From Phycisphaerales bacterium (GTDB taxonomy: Bacteria > Planctomycetota > Phycisphaerae > Phycisphaerales > UBA1924): a DNA stretch of 64,000 nt. How positions within the stretch are numbered: the first letter of the stretch is position 1; each line of letters opens with the position of its first letter. Position numbers and translations under genes: made by a program. The stretch spans positions 33,080 through 97,079 of the forward strand of contig JAGQON010000013.1 in assembly GCA_020427395.1 (NCBI GenBank). The letters run 5' to 3'. The notes beneath the pieces were generated by a model. It saw nothing but the letters and a program-made list of their open reading frames with translations. It made no database searches and had not been told where the DNA came from. Shown one piece after another: positions 9,394-17,810 of the stretch.

Positions 9394-10004
9394 TTCACGA
9401 TCCCCATCCGCGATATCGTGTGCACGATCGTCTTCACCAGCACATCGCACTCGATATTCACCCGATCCCCCACCGCCCGTTCTCGCAGGTTCGTCCGCTC
9501 CAGCGTCTCGGGGATCAGCGCCACCTCGATCCAGCCCGCTCCCGCGTCCATCGCCGCGATCGTCAGCGAGACGCCATCGAGGCACACCGAGCCCTTGGGA
9601 ACCATGTACCGCATCAACTCCTCGCCCAAGCCGACACGCACGCGCCAGCCATCATCGGTGAATACGCCAAGCACGCTGCCCGTGCCGTCCACATGCCCCT
9701 GCACCTGATGCCCATCGAGCGTGTCACCCATCCGCAGCGCCCGCTCGAGATTGACCCGCTCACCCTGTTTCCACGACCCCAGCGTCGTCTTCGCCAGCGT
9801 CTCAGGGATCGCATCGAAGCTCAGCATTCCGCCTTGGCGATCCACCGGATCCACCAGCGTGAGGCAACACCCGTTGTTGGCGATCGACTCGCCTGGGCGT
9901 GGCGTGTGCTCCCAGCCGCGCGGATCAACCACGATCCGAACACCGCTCGGGGTTCGCTCGATCGACTCCACACGCCCAACTTGCTGAATAATGCCCGTGA
10001 ACAT
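9390..10004 (-). CDS. ribE: Riboflavin synthase, alpha subunit
   Basis: Dismutates two 6,7-dimethyl-8-ribityllumazine molecules to riboflavin. The 204-residue protein has the family start MFTGII and two lumazine-binding beta-barrel repeats: first ESIANNGCCLTLV and second GSVCLDGVSLTIAAMD, with the linking GHQVQGHVDGTG. Length is normal. No other rib genes lie beside it, and no FMN riboswitch is visible upstream. The downstream membrane-protein gene overlaps its stop by two bases. Confidence 0.94.
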   Translation of the reverse strand: MFTGIIQQVGRVESIERTPSGVRIVVDPRGWEHTPRPGESIANNGCCLTLVDPVDRQGGMLSFDAIPETLAKTTLGSWKQGERVNLERALRMGDTLDGHQVQGHVDGTGSVLGVFTDDGWRVRVGLGEELMRYMVPKGSVCLDGVSLTIAAMDAGAGWIEVALIPETLERTNLRERAVGDRVNIECDVLVKTIVHTISRMGIVK

Positions 10005-10166
10005 GCCCGAACCCTACGCGATCGGGTGCGAACAGTCGCCCGCGAGCCCGTCCCAGCCCAGAAATCGCCCGTCCGGGCAACATCGTTCCGGCCCGGCTCG
10101 CTATCATCCCTGACCCACCCGCCCCGCGTTCAGGGGGCGCTGTCCCAGCACACCGGAGATCGCTCG

Positions 10167-11318
10167 ATGTTCGAGAAGTCGGCCCTGTCCAAGCACACCG
10201 CCCTCACGCTCACCCTCGCGCTCGCGATGGGCTCGCTCAGCGCCTGCTCGAGCACGCAGAGCACCAACGACGACGCCCAGAGCGAATCCCAACCCGTCGC
10301 CAGGTCCGAGTGGAAAATTGACCACGCCGGATGGAGCGAACTGGGCTACCAGTGGGAATGGACCGGCTACCCGCCGATGCAGCCCGGCGCCTACATCGAG
10401 CACGCCACAGCCTACGAGGACCTGCTGACCTTCGTCGGCTCGGGCTCCACGCTCTCCGTCCTCGACAGCGGCACCGGCAAGGTCCGCTGGTCACGCCAGC
10501 TCGACCGGGCCACCACACGATTTGTCGAGCCCGTCCGGCGCGACAACACCCTGTTCGCCGCATCGGACACCGAGCTCTGGGAGCTCAACCTCAGCAACGG
10601 CAACACCATCGACCGCGACTCGCTGGGCACACTTGTCAACACCTCCCCGCTGATTGTCGACAACCTCGCCATCTTCGGCACCCTGGCCGGCGAGCTCTTC
10701 GCCTTCCAGATGGACAACGATTTCAAGCTCTGGTCCTACAAGCTCGACGGCCCGATCCACCAGCCCGCCATTCAGGTCAGCGACGGCTTTATCGCCGCCC
10801 TCTCTCAGAACGGCGAGCTCCGCACCCTCGAGACCATCAACGCCCACTCCGGCATGCACACCCGCATCGCCGGCGGCACCGACGCCACACTCCTGACCGA
10901 CGGTGTCGGCGTCTATGTCGCGTCGCTCGACCAGTCGATCTATGCCTTCGACATCAACGACGGCTACCGCTTCTGGCGCGTCCGCTCCAGCGCCCCCGTT
11001 ACCGTCCAGCACACCCTGCATGAGGGCGTCGTCTACGCCTCCACACAGGACCTCGGGCTGGCGGCCATCGACAGCGCCACCGGGAGCGTCGTCTGGAACA
11101 ACCGCGAGATCAGCGGCTGGGTCCTCACCGACATCGACTCCCGCGAGCTGATCGTCTTCACCGGGCTTGAGATGCTCGCTGTCGACAAGGAACGCGGCGA
11201 TATCATCGCCCGCATGCCGCTGCGGAACATCGCAGGCGTGCGGACCGACTCGATCAACGACGGCAACATCTATGTCATCACGCTCGACGGCGGCGTCGCC
11301 AAGTTCGGGCTCCGCTAA
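10167..11318 (+). CDS. PQQ-like beta-propeller lipoprotein (BamB-like)
   Basis: Predicted lipoprotein of 383 residues. The signal peptide ends in the lipobox LSAC at about residue 27. The mature part is made of repeated propeller blades typical of PQQ_2/BamB-like folds: LSVLDSGTGKVRWSRQL, LFAFQMDNDFKLWSYKL, IYAFDINDGYRFWRV, LAAIDSATGSVVWNN and MLAVDKERGDIIARM. Start ATG 10167 has GGAG nine bases upstream. BamB acts as a scaffold in outer-membrane protein assembly, but propellers of this type do many things and the assignment to BAM is only a possibility. It lies 31 bases before purH on the same strand. Divergent from ribE. Confidence 0.82.
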   Translation: MFEKSALSKHTALTLTLALAMGSLSACSSTQSTNDDAQSESQPVARSEWKIDHAGWSELGYQWEWTGYPPMQPGAYIEHATAYEDLLTFVGSGSTLSVLDSGTGKVRWSRQLDRATTRFVEPVRRDNTLFAASDTELWELNLSNGNTIDRDSLGTLVNTSPLIVDNLAIFGTLAGELFAFQMDNDFKLWSYKLDGPIHQPAIQVSDGFIAALSQNGELRTLETINAHSGMHTRIAGGTDATLLTDGVGVYVASLDQSIYAFDINDGYRFWRVRSSAPVTVQHTLHEGVVYASTQDLGLAAIDSATGSVVWNNREISGWVLTDIDSRELIVFTGLEMLAVDKERGDIIARMPLRNIAGVRTDSINDGNIYVITLDGGVAKFGLR

Positions 11319-11349
11319 ACACCCCCACAACGCACATCGCGAGCACATC

Positions 11350-12990
11350 ATGAACTCCACAGCAGACGCTGCGGCCAGCGCCCCCACCGCCTCGACGAGC
11401 ACCCTCGTCAAGGTCACACGGGCGCTGATCTCCGTTTCAGACAAGACCGGGATCATCGATCTCGCCCGCAAGCTCCATGAGCTGGGCGCTGAGATCGTCT
11501 CCACCGGCGGCACCGCCAAGGCCATCCTCGACGCAGGCATCCCCGTCGTCTCGATCGATGAGCTCACCGGCTTCCCTGAGATGATGGACGGGCGCGTCAA
11601 GACCCTGCACCCCAAAGTCCATGGCGGGCTGCTCGCCCGGCGCGACCTGCAGACGCACCTCGACTCGATGAACGAGCACGGCATCAAGCCCATCGACCTC
11701 GTCGTCGTCAACCTCTACCCCTTCGAGGCCACCATCGCCAAGCCCGGCGTCACCGAACCCGAGGCTATCGAGCAGATCGACATCGGCGGCCCTTCCATGG
11801 TCCGCTCGGCCGCCAAGAACCACGCCAGCGTCGCCATCGTCACCGACCCCGCCCAGTATGACGAACTGCTGAGCGAACTCGAAACCAACAACGGCGCAAC
11901 CACCCTCGCCCTCCGCAAGAAGCTGGCCGCCCAGGCCTTTACCCAGACCGGGGCCTACGACGCCATGATCTCGCAGTGGCTGCTGCGAAACGAGACAGAA
12001 GCTCCCGCACTCATGCCCATCGCCTTCCGCAGGCACGACGAGCTTCGCTACGGCGAGAACCCCCACCAGCCCGCCAGCGTCTACAAGCAGATCGGCGCCC
12101 CCGCGGGCACGCTGCTCGACGCCGAGCAACTGCACGGCAAGCCGCTGAGCTACAACAACATCAACGACGCCTCCGCGGCCCTCGAGCTCGTGCGTGCCAT
12201 GGCCCGCACCGCCCCCGACGCGTTCAACACCTGCGTCGTCAAGCACACCAACCCCTGCGGGGCAGCCAGCGCGAGCACCTGCGCCCACGCGATCGACCGC
12301 GCCATCGCCGGCGACCCCATGGCCGCCTTCGGCGGCATCCTCGCCACCACCAGCCCCATCGACAAGGCCGGTGCCGAACGCATCACCGCCGACGGTACCT
12401 TCTTCGAGATTGTCATCGCACCAGCGTACGACGACGACGCGCTCGCGATGCTGCGTGAGCGCTGGCAGAACCTGCGAATCCTCAAGGTCGCCAAGGAAAC
12501 GCCGGACATCACCCGCGAGCTCAAGTTCCTTCCGGGCGGCGCGCTCATGCAGGAGCGAGACCTCATCGTGCCCAACCCCATCGACTGGGTCCACGCCGCC
12601 GGCCCGCAAGCGACATCGCAGCGCATCGCCGCAGCCGCCATGCTCGAGAATATCTGCCGAGCACTGAGCTCCAACGCCGTGCTCATCGGCGGCATCGATC
12701 CCGAATCCGAAACCGGTGCTGTCAGACTCATCGGAGCCGGCGCTGGTCAGATGGACCGCGTCGCCTCGTGCCGGGGAGCTGTGCACAAAGCCGGCGAGCT
12801 CGCCAAGGGCGCGATCGCGTTCTCCGACGCGTTCTTCCCCTTCAGCGACGGCCCGCAGGTGCTCATTGATGCCGGCGTCACCATGATCGTGCACCCGGGC
12901 GGCTCGAAGCGCGATCAGGACACATTCGACCTGTGCAACCAGCATGGCGTGACCTGCATGACCACCGGCATCCGCCACTTCCGGCACTGA
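11350..12990 (+). CDS. purH: Bifunctional AICAR transformylase / IMP cyclohydrolase PurH
   Basis: Catalyses the last two steps of IMP synthesis in the cytoplasm. The N-terminal MGS-like cyclohydrolase domain (about 20-220) shows ALISVSDKTG, STGGTAKAI, GRVKTLHPKVHGG and DLVVVNLYPF. The C-terminal AICARFT domain shows RYGENPHQ, the catalytic Lys-His pair in VVKHTNPCGAA and AFGGILA. It ends in the usual TGIRHFRH. 546 residues, normal length with an Ala/Ser/Thr-rich N-terminal extension of about 20 residues. Start ATG 11350; no strong Shine-Dalgarno is visible. A terminator-like hairpin follows at 13024-13051. purL is in the same window but about 6.6 kb away. Confidence 0.96.
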   Translation: MNSTADAAASAPTASTSTLVKVTRALISVSDKTGIIDLARKLHELGAEIVSTGGTAKAILDAGIPVVSIDELTGFPEMMDGRVKTLHPKVHGGLLARRDLQTHLDSMNEHGIKPIDLVVVNLYPFEATIAKPGVTEPEAIEQIDIGGPSMVRSAAKNHASVAIVTDPAQYDELLSELETNNGATTLALRKKLAAQAFTQTGAYDAMISQWLLRNETEAPALMPIAFRRHDELRYGENPHQPASVYKQIGAPAGTLLDAEQLHGKPLSYNNINDASAALELVRAMARTAPDAFNTCVVKHTNPCGAASASTCAHAIDRAIAGDPMAAFGGILATTSPIDKAGAERITADGTFFEIVIAPAYDDDALAMLRERWQNLRILKVAKETPDITRELKFLPGGALMQERDLIVPNPIDWVHAAGPQATSQRIAAAAMLENICRALSSNAVLIGGIDPESETGAVRLIGAGAGQMDRVASCRGAVHKAGELAKGAIAFSDAFFPFSDGPQVLIDAGVTMIVHPGGSKRDQDTFDLCNQHGVTCMTTGIRHFRH

Positions 12991-13023
12991 TCAACGCATC
13001 GGCAAACCAAACACGAACGAACA

Positions 13024-13051
13024 CGCCCGATGGCCTCGCTATCGGGCGTTT
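13024..13051 (+). terminator. Probable intrinsic terminator after purH
   Basis: CGCCCGAT at 13024-13031 pairs with ATCGGGCG at 13041-13048 across a nine-base loop, followed by TTT. It lies 33 bases past the purH stop. The T tract is short, so termination may be partial. Confidence 0.6.
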
Positions 13052-13115
13052 GTGCATTTCCGGCACGCCCAGCACGATCTTTGCTGATCCTTTATGCCCA
13101 TATGGGCGTATGCAG

Positions 13116-13144
13116 TTGAAGAATCACCCAAAAACTGGTAGATA
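13116..13144 (+). promoter_or_regulatory. Candidate sigma-70-type promoter of the HNH gene, next to a 12-base palindrome
   Basis: TTGAAG (13116-13121), a 17-base spacer, then TAGATA (13139-13144), about 30 bases before the HNH start. Just upstream lies the perfect palindrome GCCCATATGGGC (13096-13107), a possible operator. Planctomycete promoter consensus is poorly known, so this rests on resemblance only. Confidence 0.35.
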
Positions 13145-13174
13145 TAGACGGGGCGTTGACACAAACGCAAAGCC

Positions 13175-13960
13175 ATGTCCAAGAAGAACCGCTCATCCCG
13201 GACCCGCTCATCGGCGCGATCGCTGCGCTCAGGCACCAGAGGGATCGAGCAGCTCAGCGTGGACGAGGGCGTCGATCACATACCCGGCGTCGGTGCCGAC
13301 ACCGATGCCTGCACCGACGCCAACACCCTCAGCATCGACTTCAGTGACGGGCTCGGGGCCAAGGTGCTCGTGCTCAACCGACACTACCTCGCCACCCGCG
13401 TCATCAGCGCCAAGCGGGCGTTTATCCTGCTGGCGCGCGAGGCCGCCGAGGTCATCCACGCCGACGACGGCTCGTATGCCAACTACGACTTCGCGACCTG
13501 GGCCGAGCTCAGCGAGCTCCGCAAGCAGTTCGAGCCCGACCAGTACGACTGGGTCAAGACCGTCCGGTTCGATATCGCCGTGCCCCGGATCATCCGCCTG
13601 GTCTCGTGCGACAAACTGCCCGCCCAGCGCGTCAAGCTCAACCGGCGCAACCTCTTCGCCCGCGATCACAACCAGTGCCAGTACTGCGGCAACCGCTTCC
13701 CCACCAGCGAACTATCGATCGACCATGTGCTCCCCCGCTCGCAGAACGGGCCGGACACCTGGGAGAACCTCGTCTGCGCCTGCGTGAAGTGCAACAGCCG
13801 CAAGGGCGGGCGCACGCCCGACCAGGCGCACATGAAGCTGATCCGCAAGCCGGTGCAGCCGCGCCGCAACCCGCTGATCTCCATCCGCCTCAACAGCGAC
13901 AAGTACGCGTCATGGAAGGCATTCTTGGACGACGCCTACTGGTCGGTTGAGCTGCGCTGA
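13175..13960 (+). CDS. HNH endonuclease family protein
   Basis: A 261-residue protein with a C-terminal HNH nuclease fold of the HNH_5 type. CQYC (about 170) and CVKC (about 207) form a zinc site around the catalytic core LSIDHVLPRSQNG, and NSRKGG follows. The N-terminal 50 residues are basic and Ser/Arg-rich, then a domain with VLVLNRHYLATRVISAKRAF and EVIHADDGSYANYDFATW, typical of stand-alone chromosomal HNH proteins of unknown substrate. No restriction-modification or mobile genes flank it. Its stop abuts the stop of the convergent GNAT gene directly. Confidence 0.88.
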   Translation: MSKKNRSSRTRSSARSLRSGTRGIEQLSVDEGVDHIPGVGADTDACTDANTLSIDFSDGLGAKVLVLNRHYLATRVISAKRAFILLAREAAEVIHADDGSYANYDFATWAELSELRKQFEPDQYDWVKTVRFDIAVPRIIRLVSCDKLPAQRVKLNRRNLFARDHNQCQYCGNRFPTSELSIDHVLPRSQNGPDTWENLVCACVKCNSRKGGRTPDQAHMKLIRKPVQPRRNPLISIRLNSDKYASWKAFLDDAYWSVELR

Positions 13961-14476
13961 TCACCGGGAAGGCTCAAACCCGAAGACCAGTGTCTCGGAT
14001 CCATCCTCATTCGTACGAGTCTCGATCAAACGGTACCCGCACCGCTTAAGCACTCGCGCTGAGGCCGTGTTTTCAGGATGCACCGTGGCGATGATGCGAT
14101 CCATCCCAAGGTGTGTGATCCCGTGCGAAGTGAGACCGGCAACCAGTTCGCTCGCATAACCCCGCCCCCACCATTGTGGGCGCAGCGCGTACTTGATCTC
14201 GGGAACTTCCTGCCCACCGGGGTGCACCAGTCCGATGAACCCAATCAGCTCGTGGGACTCTCGGCATCGCACGATGCACATGCCGTAGCCTCGAGTTCGA
14301 ACATTCGCTTCCGTGACCTCGACCCATCGCACACAGCCCGCCCGATCCAGCGGTTCGCCATTGTCGACAAACCGAACGACGAGTGGATCGCCGTACACCA
14401 GATGCATGTCCTCGACATCACGGGGGCCGATCTGCTCGATCCGGGCCCGATGGGTTTCACAGACCAGTGATGTCAT
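13961..14476 (-). CDS. GNAT-family N-acetyltransferase (RimJ/RimL type)
   Basis: A 171-residue acetyltransferase. The acetyl-CoA-binding motif A is visible as YALRPQWWGRGYASELVAGL (about 95-115), followed by VHPENTASARVLKRCGYRL, the Asn-Ser-Arg helix typical of RimJ/RimL-like enzymes. The substrate is unknown. It starts 10 bases after the phhB stop on the same strand, so the two are probably cotranscribed, although no functional link is obvious. Confidence 0.87.
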   Translation of the reverse strand: MTSLVCETHRARIEQIGPRDVEDMHLVYGDPLVVRFVDNGEPLDRAGCVRWVEVTEANVRTRGYGMCIVRCRESHELIGFIGLVHPGGQEVPEIKYALRPQWWGRGYASELVAGLTSHGITHLGMDRIIATVHPENTASARVLKRCGYRLIETRTNEDGSETLVFGFEPSR

Positions 14477-14486
14477 ATCTCATTGC

Positions 14487-14783
14487 TCAGCCGACCATGC
14501 TGTCCGTCGCGTCCGCCAGATCAAAGTCCTTCTGCGTGATTCCGCCCGCGTCGTGCGTCGAGACGCTCAGGGTCACCTTGTTATAGCGGACAAGGATGTC
14601 GGGATGGTGCTGCTCGCGCTCGGCGTACTCCGCAACCTGATTCACAAACTTCATGGCCTTGATGAAGTCCTCGAACTCGAAGGTCCGCTGGATCTCGCCG
14701 TTGAGCTCGACCCACGCCGGGTGGGACTCAAGCCCCTCGGCAATCTGGGCCTCGCTGCACTTCTCCACGGCTTGCTCGGTCAT
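14487..14783 (-). CDS. phhB: Pterin-4a-carbinolamine dehydratase
   Basis: Dehydrates 4a-hydroxytetrahydropterin, recycling the cofactor of aromatic amino acid hydroxylases; in some bacteria it serves pterin or moco metabolism instead. The 98-residue protein has the family signature: EREQHHPDI (about 56-64), VRYNKVTLSV and STHDAGGIT. Start ATG 14783 is preceded immediately by AGGAG. No phenylalanine hydroxylase gene is in the window. It is divergent from the tRNA-modifying synthetase-like gene. Confidence 0.93.
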   Translation of the reverse strand: MTEQAVEKCSEAQIAEGLESHPAWVELNGEIQRTFEFEDFIKAMKFVNQVAEYAEREQHHPDILVRYNKVTLSVSTHDAGGITQKDFDLADATDSMVG

Positions 14784-14880
14784 GGCTCCTCCTGATCCGC
14801 CCGGCACACACCCCCGTTGCGAGCACACTTTTCGCACCGCTCTGGGTTGCCGAACGATTGCAGTGTACCCACAATCCCGC

Positions 14881-15834
14881 GTGCGTGAACCCCCTATCTC
14901 CCCAATCCCGCTGACCCGGCTCGCCCCATCCCCTACCGGGGCCCTGCACCTGGGCAACGCGTTCAGCTTTCTGATCAACTGGGCCATTGCACGCAAACTC
15001 AGCTGGAATATCATTTTACGAATCGAAGATCTTGACGTTTCCCGTGTCCACGAGGGCATGATCGAGGACTGCCTGAACACCCTCAAATGGCTCGGGATTG
15101 ATTGGGACGGGCAACCCATTCTGCAAAGCAGCGACATGAACCGGTTCCACACGGGCATGCAGGCCCTGGCAAAGGCCCGCCGCGTCTACCCCTGCGATCT
15201 GAGCCACAAGCAGATCCAGGAGGCCCTCAACGCCCCCCAACTGGGCGACCAACCCGATGCTGCGGGCTACGAGGCCATCCGCCCCGACCCGATCCCCGAT
15301 CGCTTCGACAACCCCGAGACCAGCTGGCGATTCATCCCCGACGACAATCCCATCCGCTTTCACGACCACAACATGGGCCCGCAGGCGTTTTCGAAGACCG
15401 ATCTGGGCGAGGACTTCATTGTCTGGACCAAACGCCAGGCCCCCAGCTACCAGCTCGCCGTCGTCATCGACGACCACGCCTCAGGCATCAATCGGGTTGT
15501 GCGAGGGAGAGACCTGATCGATTCCACGCCCCGCCAGCTCATGCTCTACCGAGCGCTGGGTTTCACCCCCGAGCCAGAGTACACCCATCTGCCTCTCATC
15601 CTCAGCCCGGACGGCCGCCGCCTTGCCAAACGCGATCTGGACACCCACATCGGCAGCTACAGCGCCCTGGGCGGCCCGGAAAGGGTCATCGGGCTCATCG
15701 CACATTGGGTGGGGATCACCCCTGAACCGACCCCGATGTCAACTTCCGAGTTTCTCGACACGTTCGATCCCCATACACTCCCTAAGAACGACATCGTGTT
15801 CCGCGAAGAGGATGCCCAATGGCTCAGATCCTGA
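14881..15834 (+). CDS. gluQ: Glutamyl-Q tRNA(Asp) synthetase
   Basis: A truncated glutamyl-tRNA synthetase paralogue that attaches glutamate to queuosine in tRNA(Asp). Catalytic core only (about 317 residues, no anticodon-binding domain): RLAPSPTGALHLGN holds the HIGH-like motif, ILRIEDLDVSR the Glu-binding region, and GRRLAKRD stands where KMSKS is expected. Of the usual zinc cysteines only one (YPCDLSHKQI) is present. The start is uncertain: GTG 14881 and GTG 14863 both fit and neither has a clear ribosome site; GTG 14881 best fits the family. queF, which makes the queuosine precursor, lies at 34.3 kb. The 3' end overlaps the DUF192 gene by 16 bases. Confidence 0.85.
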   Translation: MREPPISPIPLTRLAPSPTGALHLGNAFSFLINWAIARKLSWNIILRIEDLDVSRVHEGMIEDCLNTLKWLGIDWDGQPILQSSDMNRFHTGMQALAKARRVYPCDLSHKQIQEALNAPQLGDQPDAAGYEAIRPDPIPDRFDNPETSWRFIPDDNPIRFHDHNMGPQAFSKTDLGEDFIVWTKRQAPSYQLAVVIDDHASGINRVVRGRDLIDSTPRQLMLYRALGFTPEPEYTHLPLILSPDGRRLAKRDLDTHIGSYSALGGPERVIGLIAHWVGITPEPTPMSTSEFLDTFDPHTLPKNDIVFREEDAQWLRS

Positions 15835-16346
15835 ACAACCCCGCCCGCTCGCTTCTGCTGCTGCTGACGATGCTTGTCAGCGTCTTGGTCTGCACGGGCT
15901 GCAGCAACCCCCAGCCGCTCGTCGATGGAAAACTCCCCGTCGAGATCTCGGGCAAGACCTTTCAGCTCGAGATCGTCGCCGACGACGCGACCCGCACCAA
16001 AGGCCTGGGCGACCGACGCGAGCTGGCACCGGGCGAGGGTATGCTTTTTTCCTTCCCCGACTCACGCATCCGCACCTTTGTCATGCGGGACTGCTACATC
16101 GACATCGACATCATCTTCTTGGATAGCTACGGCAACATCGTGGCGATGCACCAGATGAAAGTCGAGGAGCCCAAACGCCCCGATGAAACGCAGTCGCAGT
16201 ACGAGGACCGCCTCAAGAAATACCCGTCCCGCTTTAACGCCCAGTACGCGATCGAGCTGGCCGGGGGTACCCTGAATCAGCTCGATCTGGCCGTGGACGA
16301 CCGCATCGACCTAAACACAGGCTACCTCGAATCCGTGACGAAGTAG
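15819..16346 (+). CDS. DUF192 lipoprotein
   Basis: A 175-residue predicted lipoprotein. The signal peptide has lipobox CTGC near residue 28, and a DUF192 domain covers about 40-170, with FQLEIVADDATRTKGLGDRREL, GMLFSFPDSRIRTFVMRDCYIDIDIIFLD and the C-terminal LAVDDRI. This domain usually carries MRNT at the centre; here it reads MRDC. Molecular function is unknown. It overlaps the end of gluQ by 16 bases and is probably translated from the same message. A stretch with a small hairpin (TGGCG-TGTG-CGCCA near 16402) separates it from the phosphatase. Confidence 0.87.
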   Translation: MAQILNNPARSLLLLLTMLVSVLVCTGCSNPQPLVDGKLPVEISGKTFQLEIVADDATRTKGLGDRRELAPGEGMLFSFPDSRIRTFVMRDCYIDIDIIFLDSYGNIVAMHQMKVEEPKRPDETQSQYEDRLKKYPSRFNAQYAIELAGGTLNQLDLAVDDRIDLNTGYLESVTK

Positions 16347-16521
16347 CCCGGCAGGTCCGATCAGTCGCGCCCGCGTGGCGCGGCTAGGCGCTCTATCTGG
16401 CGTGTGCGCCACAACGCATCGCCCATAACCCGGATGCGTCCAATCCCCCAAGCTCCGACTGCAGCCGCCCGCAAAACCGCCCGAATCTGCCCCTGTTCAC
16501 ACCGAACGGGAGACGACGCCG

Positions 16522-17805
16522 ATGGCACTTCGCATCGCATCCACGACGCACCAGGGGCCCTGCGTGCTCGTCGCCACCACCAGCGACGAGACTAGCGACC
16601 GCACCGAATCGCTCGTCGCCCGTATCACTCAGCAACTGCAACCACGCGGCCTGGGCGTGCAACGCATCGACCTGACCACCCTGCTGGGCGCCACGCCCAA
16701 GCACCGTGCATCGCAAGCACCCATCCTCATCATCGCCGGCGAGCAGGACAGCGACTCCGCCCTCAACCGCCTCGGCGATGCCCTCAGCGCGAACCTTTGC
16801 CCAGCCCTGATCCTCGTCCCCGATGGCAACTCGCACGCGAGCATGATGCTCCAGAGTGCCGGCATCATGTGCGAAGCCGACACCATCGACCCCGCGCAGG
16901 CCGCCATCATCCTCTGGACCCTTGCCCAGCGTCAGCCTGCCATCCAGCAGCTGGCCAATGAGCTGCGCATCACCGAGATGTCGATCAGCTCCGTCAACAA
17001 CGAGATGCTCAAGCTCCACGAGGAGCTCGCCAGCGCCGCCTCGATCCAGCGTGAGTACATGCCCAAGGCGCTCCCCCAGATCGACGCGCTGGACATGGGC
17101 ATCGTCTACCGCCCGGCCTCGTATGTCTCGGGCGATATCTACGACATCGTCGAGCTCGACGAGCACCACACCGGCTTCTTCCTCGCAGACGCAGTTGGGC
17201 ACGGCGTCCCGGCCGCGCTCATGACCATGGTCATCACGCAGGGGCTTCACAAGACCGAGGGCAAGGGCAAGAACCTGCGCATCGTCGAGCCCGCCGAGGC
17301 GCTGCGCAAGCTCAATGTCACCATGACCAAGAACGCGGGCGAGCAGGCCCGCTTCGCCACGGCCGTCTACGCGATTCACGATAAGCGCGACAACACCATC
17401 ACCGTTGCCGGCGCGGGGCACCCGCCTGTCCTGCTCGTGCGGGCCGAGACCGGCGAGGTCGAGCAGATCGAGTCGCAGGGGCCCTTGCTCGGCGTCTTTG
17501 CGGATCTGGAGTTCGCCCAGAGCACCCACCAGCTCAACCCGGGAGATGTGCTCATTATCTACTCCGACGGATTCGAGGTCGCCTTCCCCAAGGCCGGTGC
17601 ACAGGGAGACGAGTGCAAACGCCCCACGCTCACCTACCTCAAGGAGCTCGCCGACGCGGGCTCGGGCGTTGGCACGCTGGAGCAAGCGATCGCCACGCTC
17701 GAATCGCACCTCGACGCCCAGACCGGCTCGCTGCATCAGCCCGACGATGTCACGGCCCTTTTCGTGTCGTGTGCAGGCTCGCTGGAAACCTCGGCAGCCG
17801 CCTGA
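16522..17805 (+). CDS. SpoIIE/RsbU-type PPM serine phosphatase
   Basis: A 427-residue protein. The N-terminal about 150 residues resemble a degenerate receiver-like fold without an obvious phospho-acceptor. A coiled stretch follows (NEMLKLHEELASAASIQREYMPK), then the PP2C catalytic domain (about 195-420) with metal-binding SGDIYDIVEL, FFLADAVGHGVPAALMT, AGAGHPPVLL and the acidic YSDGFEVAF and PDDVTALFV. Such phosphatases dephosphorylate STAS anti-sigma antagonists. A STAS gene lies about 760 bases away on the opposite strand (18567), which suggests but does not prove a partner-switching module. No RsbW-like kinase is seen. Start ATG 16522 has GGGAGACG upstream. Confidence 0.9.
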   Translation: MALRIASTTHQGPCVLVATTSDETSDRTESLVARITQQLQPRGLGVQRIDLTTLLGATPKHRASQAPILIIAGEQDSDSALNRLGDALSANLCPALILVPDGNSHASMMLQSAGIMCEADTIDPAQAAIILWTLAQRQPAIQQLANELRITEMSISSVNNEMLKLHEELASAASIQREYMPKALPQIDALDMGIVYRPASYVSGDIYDIVELDEHHTGFFLADAVGHGVPAALMTMVITQGLHKTEGKGKNLRIVEPAEALRKLNVTMTKNAGEQARFATAVYAIHDKRDNTITVAGAGHPPVLLVRAETGEVEQIESQGPLLGVFADLEFAQSTHQLNPGDVLIIYSDGFEVAFPKAGAQGDECKRPTLTYLKELADAGSGVGTLEQAIATLESHLDAQTGSLHQPDDVTALFVSCAGSLETSAAA

Positions 17806-17810
17806 ATCTC

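Noticed and set aside
13175..13960. HNH nuclease considered as part of a restriction or mobile-intron system
   Set aside because: Neighbours are housekeeping genes (purH, GNAT, phhB), no methylase or intron boundary is visible, and composition matches the flanks.
16393..17736. A 447-codon minus-strand frame opposite the PPM phosphatase
   Set aside because: Composition is that of an antisense frame, and the plus strand carries all phosphatase motifs.
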